Below are positions 11,401-22,536 of a DNA stretch of 52,344 nucleotides, piece after piece (position 1 is the stretch's first letter; each line of letters begins with the position of its first letter). The notes beneath the pieces were generated by a model. The model did not search any database, was not told where the DNA came from, and saw nothing but the letters and a program-made list of their open reading frames with translations. Both the position numbers and the translations under genes were made by a program. The DNA lies in NCBI RefSeq assembly GCF_000158915.1, contig NZ_GG657754.1, forward strand, positions 6,819,400 to 6,871,743, given 5' to 3'. The stretch comes from Streptomyces himastatinicus ATCC 53653. Lineage in GTDB: Bacteria > Actinomycetota > Actinomycetes > Streptomycetales > Streptomycetaceae.

Positions 11401-14400
11401 TGGGCGCCACCGTCCACTGGTCGGCCTGCGACGTGGCGGACCGTGACGCACTCGCCGCGACCCTCGCCACCGTCCCCGCCGAGCACCCGCTCACCGCCGT
11501 CGTACACACGGCCGGTGTGCTGGACGACGGCGTGATCGGCTCGCTGACACCGGAACGACTGACCAAGGTGCTGCGCCCGAAGGCGGACGCAGCCTGGAAC
11601 CTGCACGAGCTGACCCAAGACCTCGACCTGTCCGCGTTCCTGCTCTTCTCCTCCGCCGCCGGTGTCTTCGGCGGTCCGGGCCAGGGCAACTACGCCGCCG
11701 CGAACGTCTTCCTGGACGCCCTCGCCCAGCACCGCGCCGCCCTGGGCCTGCCTGCCACATCCCTCGCCTGGGGTCTGTGGGCCGGTGGCGGCATGGGCGA
11801 CACCCTGGACGAGGCCGAGATCACCCGGATGCGACGGGCCGGGGTGCCCCCGCTGCCGGTGGCGGAAGGACTGCGGCTCTTCGACGCCGCGCTGACCGTC
11901 GACGAGGCATCACTCGTACCCATGCGCCTGGACCTCGCGGCGCTGCGCAACCAGCCCGCGATCTCGCCCCTCCTCCGTGGCCTGGTGCGCGCCCCCGCGC
12001 GGCGCGCGGTGGACGCGGTCGCGGCCGGTGGCGACGCCGGGCTGGCGGGCCGACTCGCCGGGCTGAGCGTGGCGGAGCAGGAGCGGCTGCTGCTGGACCT
12101 CGTCCGGGCGCAGGTGGCGACCGTACTGGGCTACGGCGGCGCGGACACCATCGGTGCCGGGCGGGCCTTCAAGGATCTGGGCTTCGACTCGCTGACGGCC
12201 GTGGAGCTGCGTAACCAGCTCAACGCGGTCACCGGGCTGCGGCTGCCCGCCACCCTCATCTTCGACTACCCGGACCCCCAGGTGCTGGCCCGCCATCTGC
12301 GGACCGAGCTGGTGGGCGACGAACCGGCGGAGGTGCACACACCGGTGCCGATGGCGGCCACCGCCACCGCCGCCGACGACGACCCGATCGTCATCGTCGG
12401 CATGAGCTGCCGCTACCCGGGCGGGGTCACGACCCCCGAGGAGCTGTGGCAGCTCGTCACGGGTGCCACCGACGCCATCTCCCCGTTCCCCGCCGACCGC
12501 GGCTGGGACCTCGACGCGCTCTACAGCGACGACCCCGACCAGGTGGGCACCAGCTACACCCGCGAGGGTGGCTTCCTGCACGACGCGGCCGAGTTCGACC
12601 CGGACTTCTTCGGGATCAACCCGCGCGAGGCCATGGCGATGGACCCGCAGCAGCGGTTGCTGCTGGAGACGTCGTGGGAGGCGTTCGAGCGCGCGGGCAT
12701 CGACCCGACCGCCGTACGCGGCAGCAGGACCGGCGTCTTCGCGGGCGTCATGTACCACGACTATCTGACGCGGCTGACCGCCGTCCCCGAGGGGCTCGAG
12801 GGCTATCTCGGCACGGGTGGCGCGGGCAGCATCGCGTCGGGCCGGGTCGCCTACACCTTCGGGCTCGAAGGCCCGGCGGTCACCATCGACACGGCGTGCT
12901 CGTCGTCGCTGGTGGCGCTGCACCTGGCCGCGCAGGCACTGCGCAACGGCGAATGCTCGCTCGCGCTGGCCGGTGGTGTCACCGTCATGGCCACCCCGGA
13001 CACGTTCGTGGACTTCAGCCGTCAGCAGGGCCTGTCCACCGACGGCCGCTGCAAGTCGTTCGCCGCGTCGGCGGACGGCACGGGCTGGGCCGAGGGCGCG
13101 GGCATGCTCCTCGTGGAGCGGCAGTCGGACGCCCGGAAGAACGGCCACCAGGTGCTGGCGGTCGTACGCGGCAGCGCCGTCAACCAGGACGGTGCGTCGA
13201 ACGGTCTGACGGCGCCCAACGGCCCGTCCCAGCAGCGCGTCATCCGCGAAGCGCTCACCAGCGCACGGCTCACCACCGCCGACGTCGACGTGGTGGAGGC
13301 GCACGGCACCGGTACGACCCTGGGTGACCCGATCGAGGCGCAGGCGCTGCTCGCCACGTACGGCCGGGAGCGGCCGGAGGGGCAGCCGCTGTGGCTGGGC
13401 TCCCTCAAGTCGAACATCGGCCACACCCAGGCCGCGGCCGGTGTCGCGGGCATCATCAAGATGATCATGGCGATGCGCCACGGTGTGCTGCCGCAGACGC
13501 TGCACGTGGACGAGCCCACCCCGCACGTGGACTGGGCATCGGGTGACCTCGAGCTGCTGACCGACGCCCGGCCCTGGCCGGAACTCGGCCGACCGCGCCG
13601 GGCGGCCGTGTCGTCCTTCGGCGTGAGCGGTACGAACGCGCACACCATCCTGGAGCAGCCCCCGGCCCCCGAGGAGACCCCCGCGACCGCTCCGGCGGCC
13701 GTTCTGCCGACGGTGCCGTGGGTGCTCTCCGGCAAGACCGAGGCCGCCCTGCGCGGCCAGGCCGAACGGCTCCTGGCCCACCTCGGCACCCACGCCGACC
13801 TGGACGCCACGGACGTGGGCCACGCGCTGGCCACCGGCCGGGCGGCCCTGGACCACCGTGCGGTGGCGGTCGGCGAGGACCGCGCCGCGCTGGTCGCGGG
13901 ACTGGAGGCGCTGGCGCGGGGTGAGTCGGCTGCGGGGCTGGTCGAGGGCTCGGTGGGCGATGGCAAGGTGGCGTTCCTGTTCACGGGACAGGGCAGCCAG
14001 CGGCTCGGGATGGGGCGTGAGCTGTATGCGGCGTACCCGGTGTTCGCGGAGGCGCTGGACGCGGTGTGCGACGCGCTGGACCAGCACCTCGAAACGCCGC
14101 TGAAGACGGTGCTGTTCGGCGACGACGCCTCGGCGCTGGACCAGACCGGTTACACCCAGCCCGCGCTGTTCGCCATCGAGGTGGCGCTGTTCCGGCTGGT
14201 GGAGGCGTGGGGTCTGCGTGCGGACTTCCTCTCCGGCCACTCCATCGGCGAGCTGGCCGCTGCCCATGTGGCGGGCGTGCTCTCGCTGGCGGACGCGGCG
14301 AAGTTGGTCGCGGCGCGTGGTCGCCTGATGCAGGAGCTGCCTGCCGGTGGCGCGATGATCGCCGTCCAGGCGTCCGAGGACGAGGTGCTGCCTCTGCTCA

Positions 14401-17400
14401 CCGAGCGCGTGAGCATCGCCGCCCTCAACGGGCCCACCTCCGTGGTCATCGCGGGTGACGAGGACGCCGCCGTACAGATCGCCGCGTCGTACGAGGCGCA
14501 GGGTCGTAAGACCAAGCGGCTCACCGTCAGCCACGCCTTCCACTCGCCGCGCATGGACGGGATGCTGGAGGCGTTCCGCCAGGTAGCGGAAGGGATTTCG
14601 TACGAAGCCCCCCGCATCCCGATCGTCTCCAACCTCACCGGGGACGTCGTCCCCGCCGAGGAGATCGCCAGCGCCGACTTCTGGGTGCGCCACGTCCGCG
14701 AGGCGGTCCGCTTCCTCGACGGCATCCGCACACTCGAAGCCCAGGGCGTCACCACCTACGTCGAGCTGGGCCCGGACGGTGTCCTCACCGCCATGGCGCA
14801 GGAGTGCATCACCGACACCGCCACCTTCGTCCCGGCGCTGCGCAAGGGCCGTGCCGAACCGGAGTCGCTGACCGGTGCTCTGGCCGCGCTGTACACCCGG
14901 GGCGTCGCCCTCGACTGGCGGGCCTTCTTTGCCGGTACGGGCGCCGCGCAGGTCGACCTGCCGACGTACGCCTTCCAGCGGCAGCGCTTCTGGGTGGAGA
15001 ACCCGGAGGAGGTCCGCGAGGCGGTGGCGGCCATGGATTCCGTGGACGCCCGGTTCTGGGAGGCCGTGGAGCGCGAGGATCTGACCGCGCTCGCCGGGGC
15101 GCTCCAGTCCGAGGACGCGGACGAGCTGTCCTCGCTGAGCGCCGTCCTGCCGATGCTGTCCTCGTGGCGGCGTCGGCAGAGCGAGCGGTCGACCGTCGAT
15201 GCCTGGCGCTACCAGGTGACCTGGAAGCCGGTGACCGCCCGTGGCGCGGGGACGTTGAGCGGCCGGTGGCTGGTCGTCGCGCCCGCCGACGGAACGCTCA
15301 ACGGGACAGGCGACATCTGGGCCGAGGGGATCGTACGGACGCTGTCCGCACGCGGCGCCGTGGCGCAGCGGATCGAGCTGGCCGCCGACGACCGTGCGGG
15401 CATGGCCGAGGGGCTGCGCGAGGCGGTCGCGGAGGGCCCGGTGGCGGGTGTGTTCGCGCTGCCGTCCGTCGCCGCGGGCACCGATGGCCTGCTCCGTACG
15501 GCCGCCCTGACGCAGACGCTGGTCGACCTGGGCGTGGACGCGCCGCTGTGGGTCGCCACGCGCGGCGCGGTCTCCACCGGCCGGTCCGACGGTTCGGTGG
15601 ACGCGTGGCAGGCACGGGTGTGGGGCCTGGGGCGGGTTGCCGCCCTGGAGCTTCCCGAGCAGTGGGGCGGGCTCGTCGATCTGCCGGAGACGGTGGACGA
15701 CCGGGCGCTGTCCCGACTGGTGGGCGTGCTGGCCGGGGTTGACGGCGAGGACCAGGTGGCGGTGCGCGCTTCCGGTGTCTTCGGCCGTCGTCTGACCCGC
15801 GCCACCGCGTCCTCGCGTGGCCGCACCTGGCAGCCGGGTACGGGATCCGTCCTGGTGACCGGCGGTACGGGCGCGCTGGGCGGGCAGGTGGCCCGCTGGC
15901 TGGTGGCCCAGGGCGCCGCACACGTGGTGCTCACGAGCCGCCGCGGTCCCGACGCGCCCGGCGCGGCCGAGCTGCGGGACGAACTCACCGCCGCCGGGGC
16001 CAGGATCACGGTCGCGGCCTGCGACGCCGCCGACCGTGACGCGCTGGCCGCGCTGGTGGCCGGGCTGCCGTCCGAGCTGCCGCTGACGGCCGTCATCCAC
16101 GCGGCCGGTGTGCTGGACGACGGCGTACTGGAGTCGCTGACGCCCGAGCGTTTCGCCACCGTGCTGCGCGCGAAGGCCGACGCCGCCGCCAATCTGCACG
16201 AGGTGACGCGGGACCTGGACCTCACGGCCTTCGTCCTCTTCTCCTCGTTCGGCGGTTCGTTCGGCGCCGCGGGCCAGGGCAACTACGCGGCCGCCAACGC
16301 GCCTACCTCGACGCGCTGGCCGAGTCGCGCTGGGCCGAGGGCCTGCCCGCCACGTCCATCGCCTGGGGCCCGTGGGCCGAGGGCGGCATGGCCGCGGACG
16401 ACGCGCTGGAGCAGCGCATGCGCCGCGCCGGTGTGCCGCCGATGGCGGCGGACCTGGCCATCGCCGCGCTCCAGCGCGCCCTGGACCTGGACGAGACGAC
16501 CGTGATGGTCGCGGACATCGACTGGGAGCGGCTGGCCCCCGGCTTCGCCGTGTCCCGGCCGAGCCCGCTGCTGCGGGATCTGCCCGAGGCGCGTACGGCG
16601 CTGGAGGCCGAGGCCGGGCAGTCGGCCGATACCACCGGTGGCGGCGAGACCTCGCTCGCGCAGCGGCTCGCGGCCGTTCCGGCGGCGGAGCGCGCGCGCG
16701 TGCTGCTGGACCTGGTGCGTTCCGCCGTGGCGGACGTACTCGGCCACGCCGATGCCGAAGCGGTGGAGGCGAGCCGGGCGTTCAGCGAGCTGGGCTTCGA
16801 CTCGCTGACCGCCGTCGAGCTGCGCAACCGGCTGAACACCGTGACCGGGCTGCGGCTGCCGCCCACCCTGGTCTACGACTACCCGACGTCGACGGCGCTC
16901 GCCGACCACCTCCGTACGGAAGTCCTGGGCGAGGAGAGCGCGGCCGAAACCGCGACCACGTCCGTGGGCGTCGTGGTCGACGACGATCCGATCGCGATCG
17001 TGGGCATGAGCTGCCGTTTCCCGGGCGGGGTGGACTCGCCCGAGGAGCTGTGGCGGCTGCTGTCCTCCGGGCAGGACGCGGTGACGGACTTCCCGGCCGA
17101 CCGCGGCTGGGACATCGAGTCGCTGTACGACCCGGAGCCGGGCGCCGAGAACACCACGTACGTCCGCGAGGGCGGATTCCTGGCGGACGCCGGGGACTTC
17201 GACGCGGCGTTCTTCGGGATCTCGCCGCGCGAGGCCATGGCGATGGATCCGCAGCAGCGGTTGCTGCTGGAAACCTCCTGGGAGGCGTTCGAGCGGGCGG
17301 GCATCGACCCGACGACGCTGCGCGGTCAGCAGGTCGGCGTGTTCGCCGGTACGAACGGCCAGGACTACATGTCCCTCGTCCTCCACTCGCAGGACGGCGG

Positions 17401-20400
17401 CGACGGCTTCATGGGCACGGGCAACGCGGCCAGTGTGATGTCCGGCCGCGTGTCGTACGCGCTGGGGCTCGAGGGCCCGGCGGTCACCGTCGACACGGCC
17501 TGCTCCTCATCGCTCGTCGCGCTGCACTGGGCGATTCAGGCGCTGCGGGCGGGGGAGTGCTCCCTCGCCCTGGCCGGTGGTGTGACGGTGATGTCGACGC
17601 CGGGTTCGTTCGTGGACTTCAGTCGTCAGCGTGGGCTGGCGGCGGACGGTCGGATCAAGGCGTTCGCGGCCGGTGCGGATGGCACCGGTTGGGGCGAGGG
17701 CGTGGGCATGCTCCTCGTGGAGCGGCTGTCGGACGCCCGCCGCAACGGGCACACCGTACTGGCGACCGTGCGCGGCAGCGCGATCAACCAGGACGGTGCG
17801 TCGAACGGCCTGACGGCGCCGAACGGCCCGTCGCAGCAGCGCGTCATCCGGCAGGCGCTGACCAGCGCCGGACTGTCGGCCGGCGACGTGGACGCCGTCG
17901 AGGCGCACGGCACCGGTACGACGCTGGGCGACCCGATCGAGGCGCAGGCGCTGCTGGCCACCTACGGTCAGGACCGGCCGGAGAACCTGCCCCTGCTGCT
18001 CGGCTCCATCAAGTCCAACATCGGCCACACGCAGGCCGCGGCCGGTGTGGCGGGCGTGATGAAGATGGTGCTGGCGTTGCAGCACGGCGTACTGCCGCAG
18101 ACCCTGCACGTGGACGAGCCGACCCCGCACGTCGACTGGTCCGCCGGTGAGCTGGAGCTGCTGACGGAGACGCGCGAGTGGCCGGAGACGGGCCGTCCGC
18201 GCCGGGCCGCGGTGTCGGCGTTCGGCATCAGCGGTACGAACGCGCACACCGTGCTGGAGCAGGCCCCGGCCCCCGAGGAGACCCCCGCCGCCGGTCCGGC
18301 GGCCGTTCTGCCGACGGTGCCGTGGGTGCTGTCCGGCAAGTCCCGGGCCGCCGTACGCGGTCAGGCCGAACGGCTGCTGGCCCACCTCGGCGGCGACGAG
18401 GCACCCATCGATGTTGCGTACTCGCTGGCCACGACCCGCACCGCTATGGACCACCGGGCCGTGCTCACCGCGGACGGCGGGGGCGGGCTGCCGGCCGGTC
18501 TCGCGGCGCTGGCGCGCGGCGAGTCCGAGGTGCCGGGCCTGGTCGAGGGCTCGGTGGCCGGTGGCAAGGTGGCGTTCCTGTTCACGGGCCAGGGCAGCCA
18601 GCGGCTCGGCATGGGGCGCGAGCTGTACGCGACGTGCCCGGTGTTCGCGGACGCACTCGATGAGGTGTGCGCCCACCTGGACGCGCATCTGGAACGGCCG
18701 CTGCGGGACGTCCTGTTCGGGGACGACTCCGCCGCGCTGGACCAGACGGCGTTCACTCAGCCCGCCCTCTTCGCCATCGAGGTGGCGCTGTTCCGCCTGG
18801 TCGAGGCGTGGGGGCTGAAGGCGGACTTCCTGTCCGGGCACTCCATCGGTGAGTTGGCCGCCGCCCATGTGGCAGGTGTGCTGTCGCTCGCCGACGCGGC
18901 GAAGCTGGTCGCGGCGCGTGGCCGTCTGATGCAGGAACTCCCGGCCGGTGGCGCGATGATCGCGGTGCAGGCGTCCGAGGACGAGGTGCTGCCGCTGCTC
19001 ACCGAGCGCGTGAGCATCGCCGCCCTCAACGGGCCCACGTCGGTGGTCGTCGCGGGTGACGAGGATGACGCCGTGCAGATCGCGGCGTTCTTCGAGGCGC
19101 AGGGTCGTAAGGCGAAGCGGCTCACCGTGAGCCACGCTTTCCATTCGCCGCGTATGGACGGGATGTTGGAGGCGTTCCGCGAGGTGGCGGAGGGGCTTTC
19201 GTACGAGGCCCCGAGCATCCCGATCGTGTCCAACCTGACCGGTGCCGTCGTCTCCGCCGAGGAGATCGCCACTGCCGACTTCTGGGTGCGTCACGTCCGC
19301 GAGGCGGTCCGCTTCCTCGACGGCGTACGCACCCTCGAAGCGCGAGGCGTCACCACGTACGTCGAGCTGGGCCCGGACGGTGTGCTCACCGCCATGGCCC
19401 AGGAGTGCATCACCGACACCGCCGCCTTCGTCCCGGCCCTCCGCAAGGACCGCCCCGAGGCCGAGGCGCTGACGAACGCCCTCGCGCGGCTGTACGTCCG
19501 TGGCCTGGCCCCGGACTGGGAGGCGTTCTTCGCCGGTACGGGCGCGCGGAAGGTCGGGCTGCCGACGTACGCGTTCCAGCGCAGCCGCTACTGGGTGGAC
19601 GCGCTGCTCAACCTGGACGAGGTGGCCTCGGCCGGGCTCGGTTCGGCCGGTCACCCGCTGCTGGGTGCGGCGGTGGAGCTGCCCGACGCGGACGCGTACC
19701 TCTTCTCCGGGCGGCTCTCGCTCGCGTCGCACAGCTGGCTGGCGGACCACACGGTCGCCGATACGGCCGTGCTGCCCGGCTCCGCGTTCGTGGAGCTGGC
19801 AGTGCGCGCCGGGGACCATGTGGGCTGCGGGCTGCTGGAGGAGCTGGACCTTGAGGAGCCGCTGATCCTGCCGGAGCGCGGCGGGGTTCAGCTGCGCGTG
19901 TCGGTCGGCGAGCCCGACGGCGAGGGCCGTCGCCCGCTGGCGGTGTACTCGCGCCCGGAGGGTGCGGAGCAGGACCAGGTGTGGACGCGGCACGCCGGTG
20001 GCGTACTCGCATCGACCGAGGCCCCGGCTCCCGTTGCCGAGTTCGCCGTATGGCCGCCCGCCGGCGCCGAGCCGGTGGACACCGATGCGCTGTACGCCGG
20101 CATGGCACGCGTCGGGCTGCTGCACGGCCCGGCGTTCCAGAGCCTGCGCCACGTGTGGCGGCGCGGCGAGGAGCTGTACGCGGAGGTGCGCGTCGGCGAG
20201 GCGCAGCAGGCGGACGCCGCCCGCTTCGCGCTGCACCCGGCCCTGCTGGACGGTGCGCTCCAGCCGCTGGGGCTGGGCGGTGGCGGTGCCGTGGTGGCGG
20301 CCTCGTGGCGGGGGCTGAGCCTGTACGCGGTGGGCGCCGAGGCGCTGCGCGTACGGCTCGCGCCGACGGAGAGTGGCACGGTGTCGCTGGCGGCGGCCGA

Positions 20401-22472
20401 TGAGACGGGTGCGCTCGTCGCGTCGGTGGACGCGCTGACCGCCGAGCCGCTCGACGCGGAGCGGATCGCCGGAGCGGCGGCGACGTCCGAGCGGCGGGAC
20501 ACGCTGTTCCGGGTCGACTGGGCCCCGCTGGCGGCGGCTTCGGAGAGCGCACCGACGCGCTTCGCCGTGGTCGGCGGCGACGACCTCAAGTTGAGCGTGG
20601 CCCTCGACGCGGCCGGGCACACCGCCACGGTCCACGACGACCTGACGGCGCTCGACATGGCGGTCGTGATGGACGGGACGGCGCCGGACACGGTGCTGAT
20701 CCCCTTCCTGCCCGACGGCGGCGATGACCTCGTCGCGGATGCGCACGCGGCCACCCACCGGGCCCTGGGCCTGGTCCAGGAGTGGCTGAACGGCGGTCGT
20801 CCCGACGGCGCCCGGCTGGTGCTGGTCACGCGCGGCGCGGTCGCCGCGGCCGGGGACACCGAGGTCGCTGACCTGGTGAACGCGCCCGTATGGGGGCTAC
20901 TGCGGTCCGCGCAGACGGAGAACCCGGGCCAGTTCGTCCTGCTCGACGTCGACGGCGAGGTGTCGTACCCGGCGATCGCGGCGGCGCTGGACTCGGGCGA
21001 GCCCGAGATCGCGCTGCGCGCGGGGGCGGCGTACGCACCGCGCCTGGCCTGGGTCGAGGCCCCGGCCGACGAGCCGGTACGGAACACCCTCGACCCCGAG
21101 GGCACCGTCCTGGTCACCGGTGCCACCGGCGGTCTGGGCAGGCTGGTGGCCCGCCATCTGGCCACCGCGCACGGCGCCCGCCATCTGCTGCTGACCAGCC
21201 GCAGCGGACCGGCCGCCGAGGGTATGGCCGAACTCGTCGCCGAACTGGCCACGTTGGGCGCCGAGGCCGCCGTCGTCGCGTGCGACGCGGCCGACCGGGA
21301 GGCGCTGGCCGGGCTGCTGGCCGGGATTCCGGCGGACCGTCCGCTGACGGCCGTGGTGCACACCGCGGGCGTCCTCGACGACGGTGTCATCGACATGCTG
21401 ACGCCGGAGCGGGTCGACCGCGTCCTGCGGCCGAAGGTCGACGCGGCGGTCAACCTGCACCAGCTGACCCGCGATCTGGACCTGTCCGCGTTCGTGCTCT
21501 TCTCGGCCGCGGCCGGCACGATCGGCGGCGCGGGCCAGGGCGGTTACGCGGCGGCGAACGTGTTCCTCGACGCGCTCGCCGGACACCGCCGCGCCACCGG
21601 CCTGGCCGCGCAGTCCCTCGTGTGGGGCATGTGGGCCGAGGCGCGCGGCATGGGCGGCCGGATCGGCGAGGCCGACCTGAAGCGGGCGGCGCGCGGCGGT
21701 GTGCTGCCGCTGTCCGCCGAAGAGGGCCTCGCCCTGTTCGACGCGGCGCGCACGGTGACCGGTGAAGCGGTGCTCGTGCCCGTACGGCTGGACCTGGCGG
21801 CGCTGCGCGGCGCCGCCTCCGCCGGGGAGCTGCTGCCGCTCTACCGCGGCCTGGTGCGCACCCCGGCGCGGCGGGCCGCCGACGGCGGCGGCCCGGCCGT
21901 GCCCGAAAGCGCCGCTGAGACGGACACCCTGGCGCAGCAGCTGGCGCGGCAATCGGAGGCCCAGCAGGAGCGGACCGTTCTCGACCTGGTGCGCCGCCAG
22001 GTGGCCGCCGTCCTGGGCTACGCGTCGAAGGAGCAGGTGGGCGCCGAGCAGGCCTTCAAGGAGCTGGGCTTCGACTCGCTCACCGCGGTCGAACTGCGGA
22101 ACCGGCTGAACACGGCCACCGGGCTGAAGCTGACGGCGACGCTGGTGTACGACTACCCGACGCCGGTGGCGCTCGCGCGGCAGCTGCGCCACGAGGTGGC
22201 GCCGGAGCCCGCGGACACCGGACTGTCCCTCACGGAGGAGCTGGAGCGGCTGGAGAACAGCCTGTCCTCGCTGCGCCGGGAGGACCTGGCGTGGTCGCGG
22301 CGACGAGCCGCGCATGCGAACATCACGGTGCGCTACGACGCTGCTGGCGAAGTGGCACGACGTGCGTCGCACCGCGGACGACGACGGGGCGGACGCCGAG
22401 GCGGACGCGTTCGAAGAGGTCAGCGATGACGAACTCTTCGACTTCATCGACAAGAGGTTCGGCAACGGCTGA
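3..22472 (+). CDS. Gene A: modular type I PKS, modules M0 (partial) to M4, two frameshifts
   Basis: Multimodular polyketide synthase extending upstream of the window; the first complete codon (3-5) lies in a DH, so GTG at 15 is an internal codon and not a start. Order: DH-KR-ACP / KS-AT-KR-ACP / KS-AT-DH-KR-ACP / KS-AT-KR-ACP / KS-AT-DH-KR-ACP / C-terminal docking region. Five ACP serines (in GFDSL) lie at 2319, 6756, 12189, 16802 and 22076. Reading continues in one frame to about 16298, shifts, then shifts again at about 22331-22341; the third segment reads LLAKWHDV... and ends in acidic DDELFDFIDKRFGNG at the TGA 22470-22472. That ending matches the C-termini of genes B and C, so the gene is best read as one product with two local indels. 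It probably hands its chain to gene B 64 bp downstream. Family assignment is certain; the natural product is unknown. Confidence 0.95.
2518..6880 (+). other. Module M1: KS-AT(malonyl)-KR-ACP
   Basis: KS about 2518-3800 with Cys 3033-3035 in TACSSS, then HGTGT and NIGHAQ. AT about 4104-4980: Ser 4377-4379 in GHSIGE and HAFHS, the malonyl-CoA signature. There is no DH. KR core about 5808-6370, LDD motif, Tyr 6249-6251. ACP Ser 6756-6758. The AT-to-KR linker (about 5135-5180) is much shorter than in the other DH-less modules M3, M5 and M6 and lacks their dimerization-element-like helix pair. Predicted output is a beta-hydroxy thioester. Confidence 0.93.
6945..12315 (+). other. Module M2: KS-AT(malonyl)-DH-KR-ACP with repeat-derived insert
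   Basis: KS about 6945-8230, Cys 7467-7469. AT about 8547-9420, Ser 8820-8822, GHSIGE/HAFHS (malonyl). DH about 9645-10480: His 9741-9743 in HTIMDTVLLPG (Asp replaces the usual Gly of HxxxGxxxxP, as also in M4, M7 and M8) and Asp 10242-10244. KR core about 11247-11800, LDD, Tyr 11691-11693. ACP Ser 12189-12191. The KR structural half carries a 204-bp in-frame insert at 10677-10880 (separate entry). DH and flanks closely resemble M7. Predicted output is an enoyl thioester. Confidence 0.93.
10677..10880 (+). repeat. In-frame intergenic-type repeat inside the M2 KR structural region
   Basis: About 68 codons separate PEYVVVA from QAAHDATTQALHL, a point where the sister module M7 has only a few residues. 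The DNA contains two copies of a core (AGCCCGTCCGGCG, then a variable base and TTGAGGAC) at about 10682 and 10797, an ACGCCCGAAGGGCGT palindrome-like block, one copy of the 45-bp unit expanded in M9 (GCGGCAAATCAAGCC), and a G-rich tail (GGAAGGGGCGGGCTAGGGG). From memory this resembles repeats common between Streptomyces genes; no search was run. It is translated as low-complexity Ala/Pro/Gly sequence. Confidence 0.8.
12378..16925 (+). other. Module M3: KS-AT(malonyl)-KR-ACP, frameshift in KR
   Basis: KS about 12378-13650, Cys 12897-12899. AT about 13968-14840, Ser 14241-14243, malonyl motifs. A dimerization-element-like linker lies at about 15030-15190 (ARFWEAVEREDLTAL ... VLPMLSSWRR). KR core about 15840-16390, LDD, Tyr 16284-16286; the frame breaks at 16299-16300, just after NYAAAN. 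ACP Ser 16802-16804 in the second frame. No DH. Predicted output is a beta-hydroxy thioester if the frameshift is an artefact. Confidence 0.9.
16299..16300 (+). other. Frameshift 1 (2-bp gain or 1-bp loss) in M3 KR
   Basis: After NYAAAN the expected continuation AYLDALAESR is intact in another frame starting at GCC 16301-16303. The extra dinucleotide GC at 16299-16300 (local sequence AACGCGCCTACC) explains the shift. Homology on both sides is continuous, with no decay. Confidence 0.85.
16979..22200 (+). other. Module M4: KS-AT(malonyl)-DH-KR-ACP
   Basis: KS about 16979-18270, Cys 17501-17503; nearly the same DNA as the M7 KS. AT about 18569-19440, Ser 18842-18844, malonyl motifs. DH about 19650-20470: His 19748-19750 in HTVADTAVLPG, Asp in LLDGALQP (Gln at the last position is an allowed DxxxQ/H form). 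KR core about 21100-21660, LDD, Tyr 21545-21547 (GGYAAAN). ACP Ser 22076-22078. Predicted output is an enoyl thioester. Confidence 0.92.
22331..22341 (+). other. Frameshift 2 (+1 or -2) in gene A docking region
   Basis: ITVR (to 22333) is followed in a different frame by TTLLAKWHDV (from 22335). Genes B and C read ITMRLQSLLAKW and ITTRLRDLLSKW at the same place, so about two bases are missing, or one is extra, between 22331 and 22341. Confidence 0.75.
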
Positions 22473-22525
22473 ACGCGAACGGCACCCACTCCCGCACCCC
22501 CGACGATCCAGAGCACTTGCGAATA

Positions 22526-22533
22526 GGTGAAGG
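22526..22533 (+). promoter_or_regulatory. Ribosome binding site of gene B
   Basis: GGTGAAGG ends 3 nt before ATG 22537. The purine-rich block and the fit of MATANEAKLREYL to N-terminal docking helices support this start. The 64-bp gap from gene A holds no terminator, so A and B are probably cotranscribed. Confidence 0.6.
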
Positions 22534-22536
22534 TCC

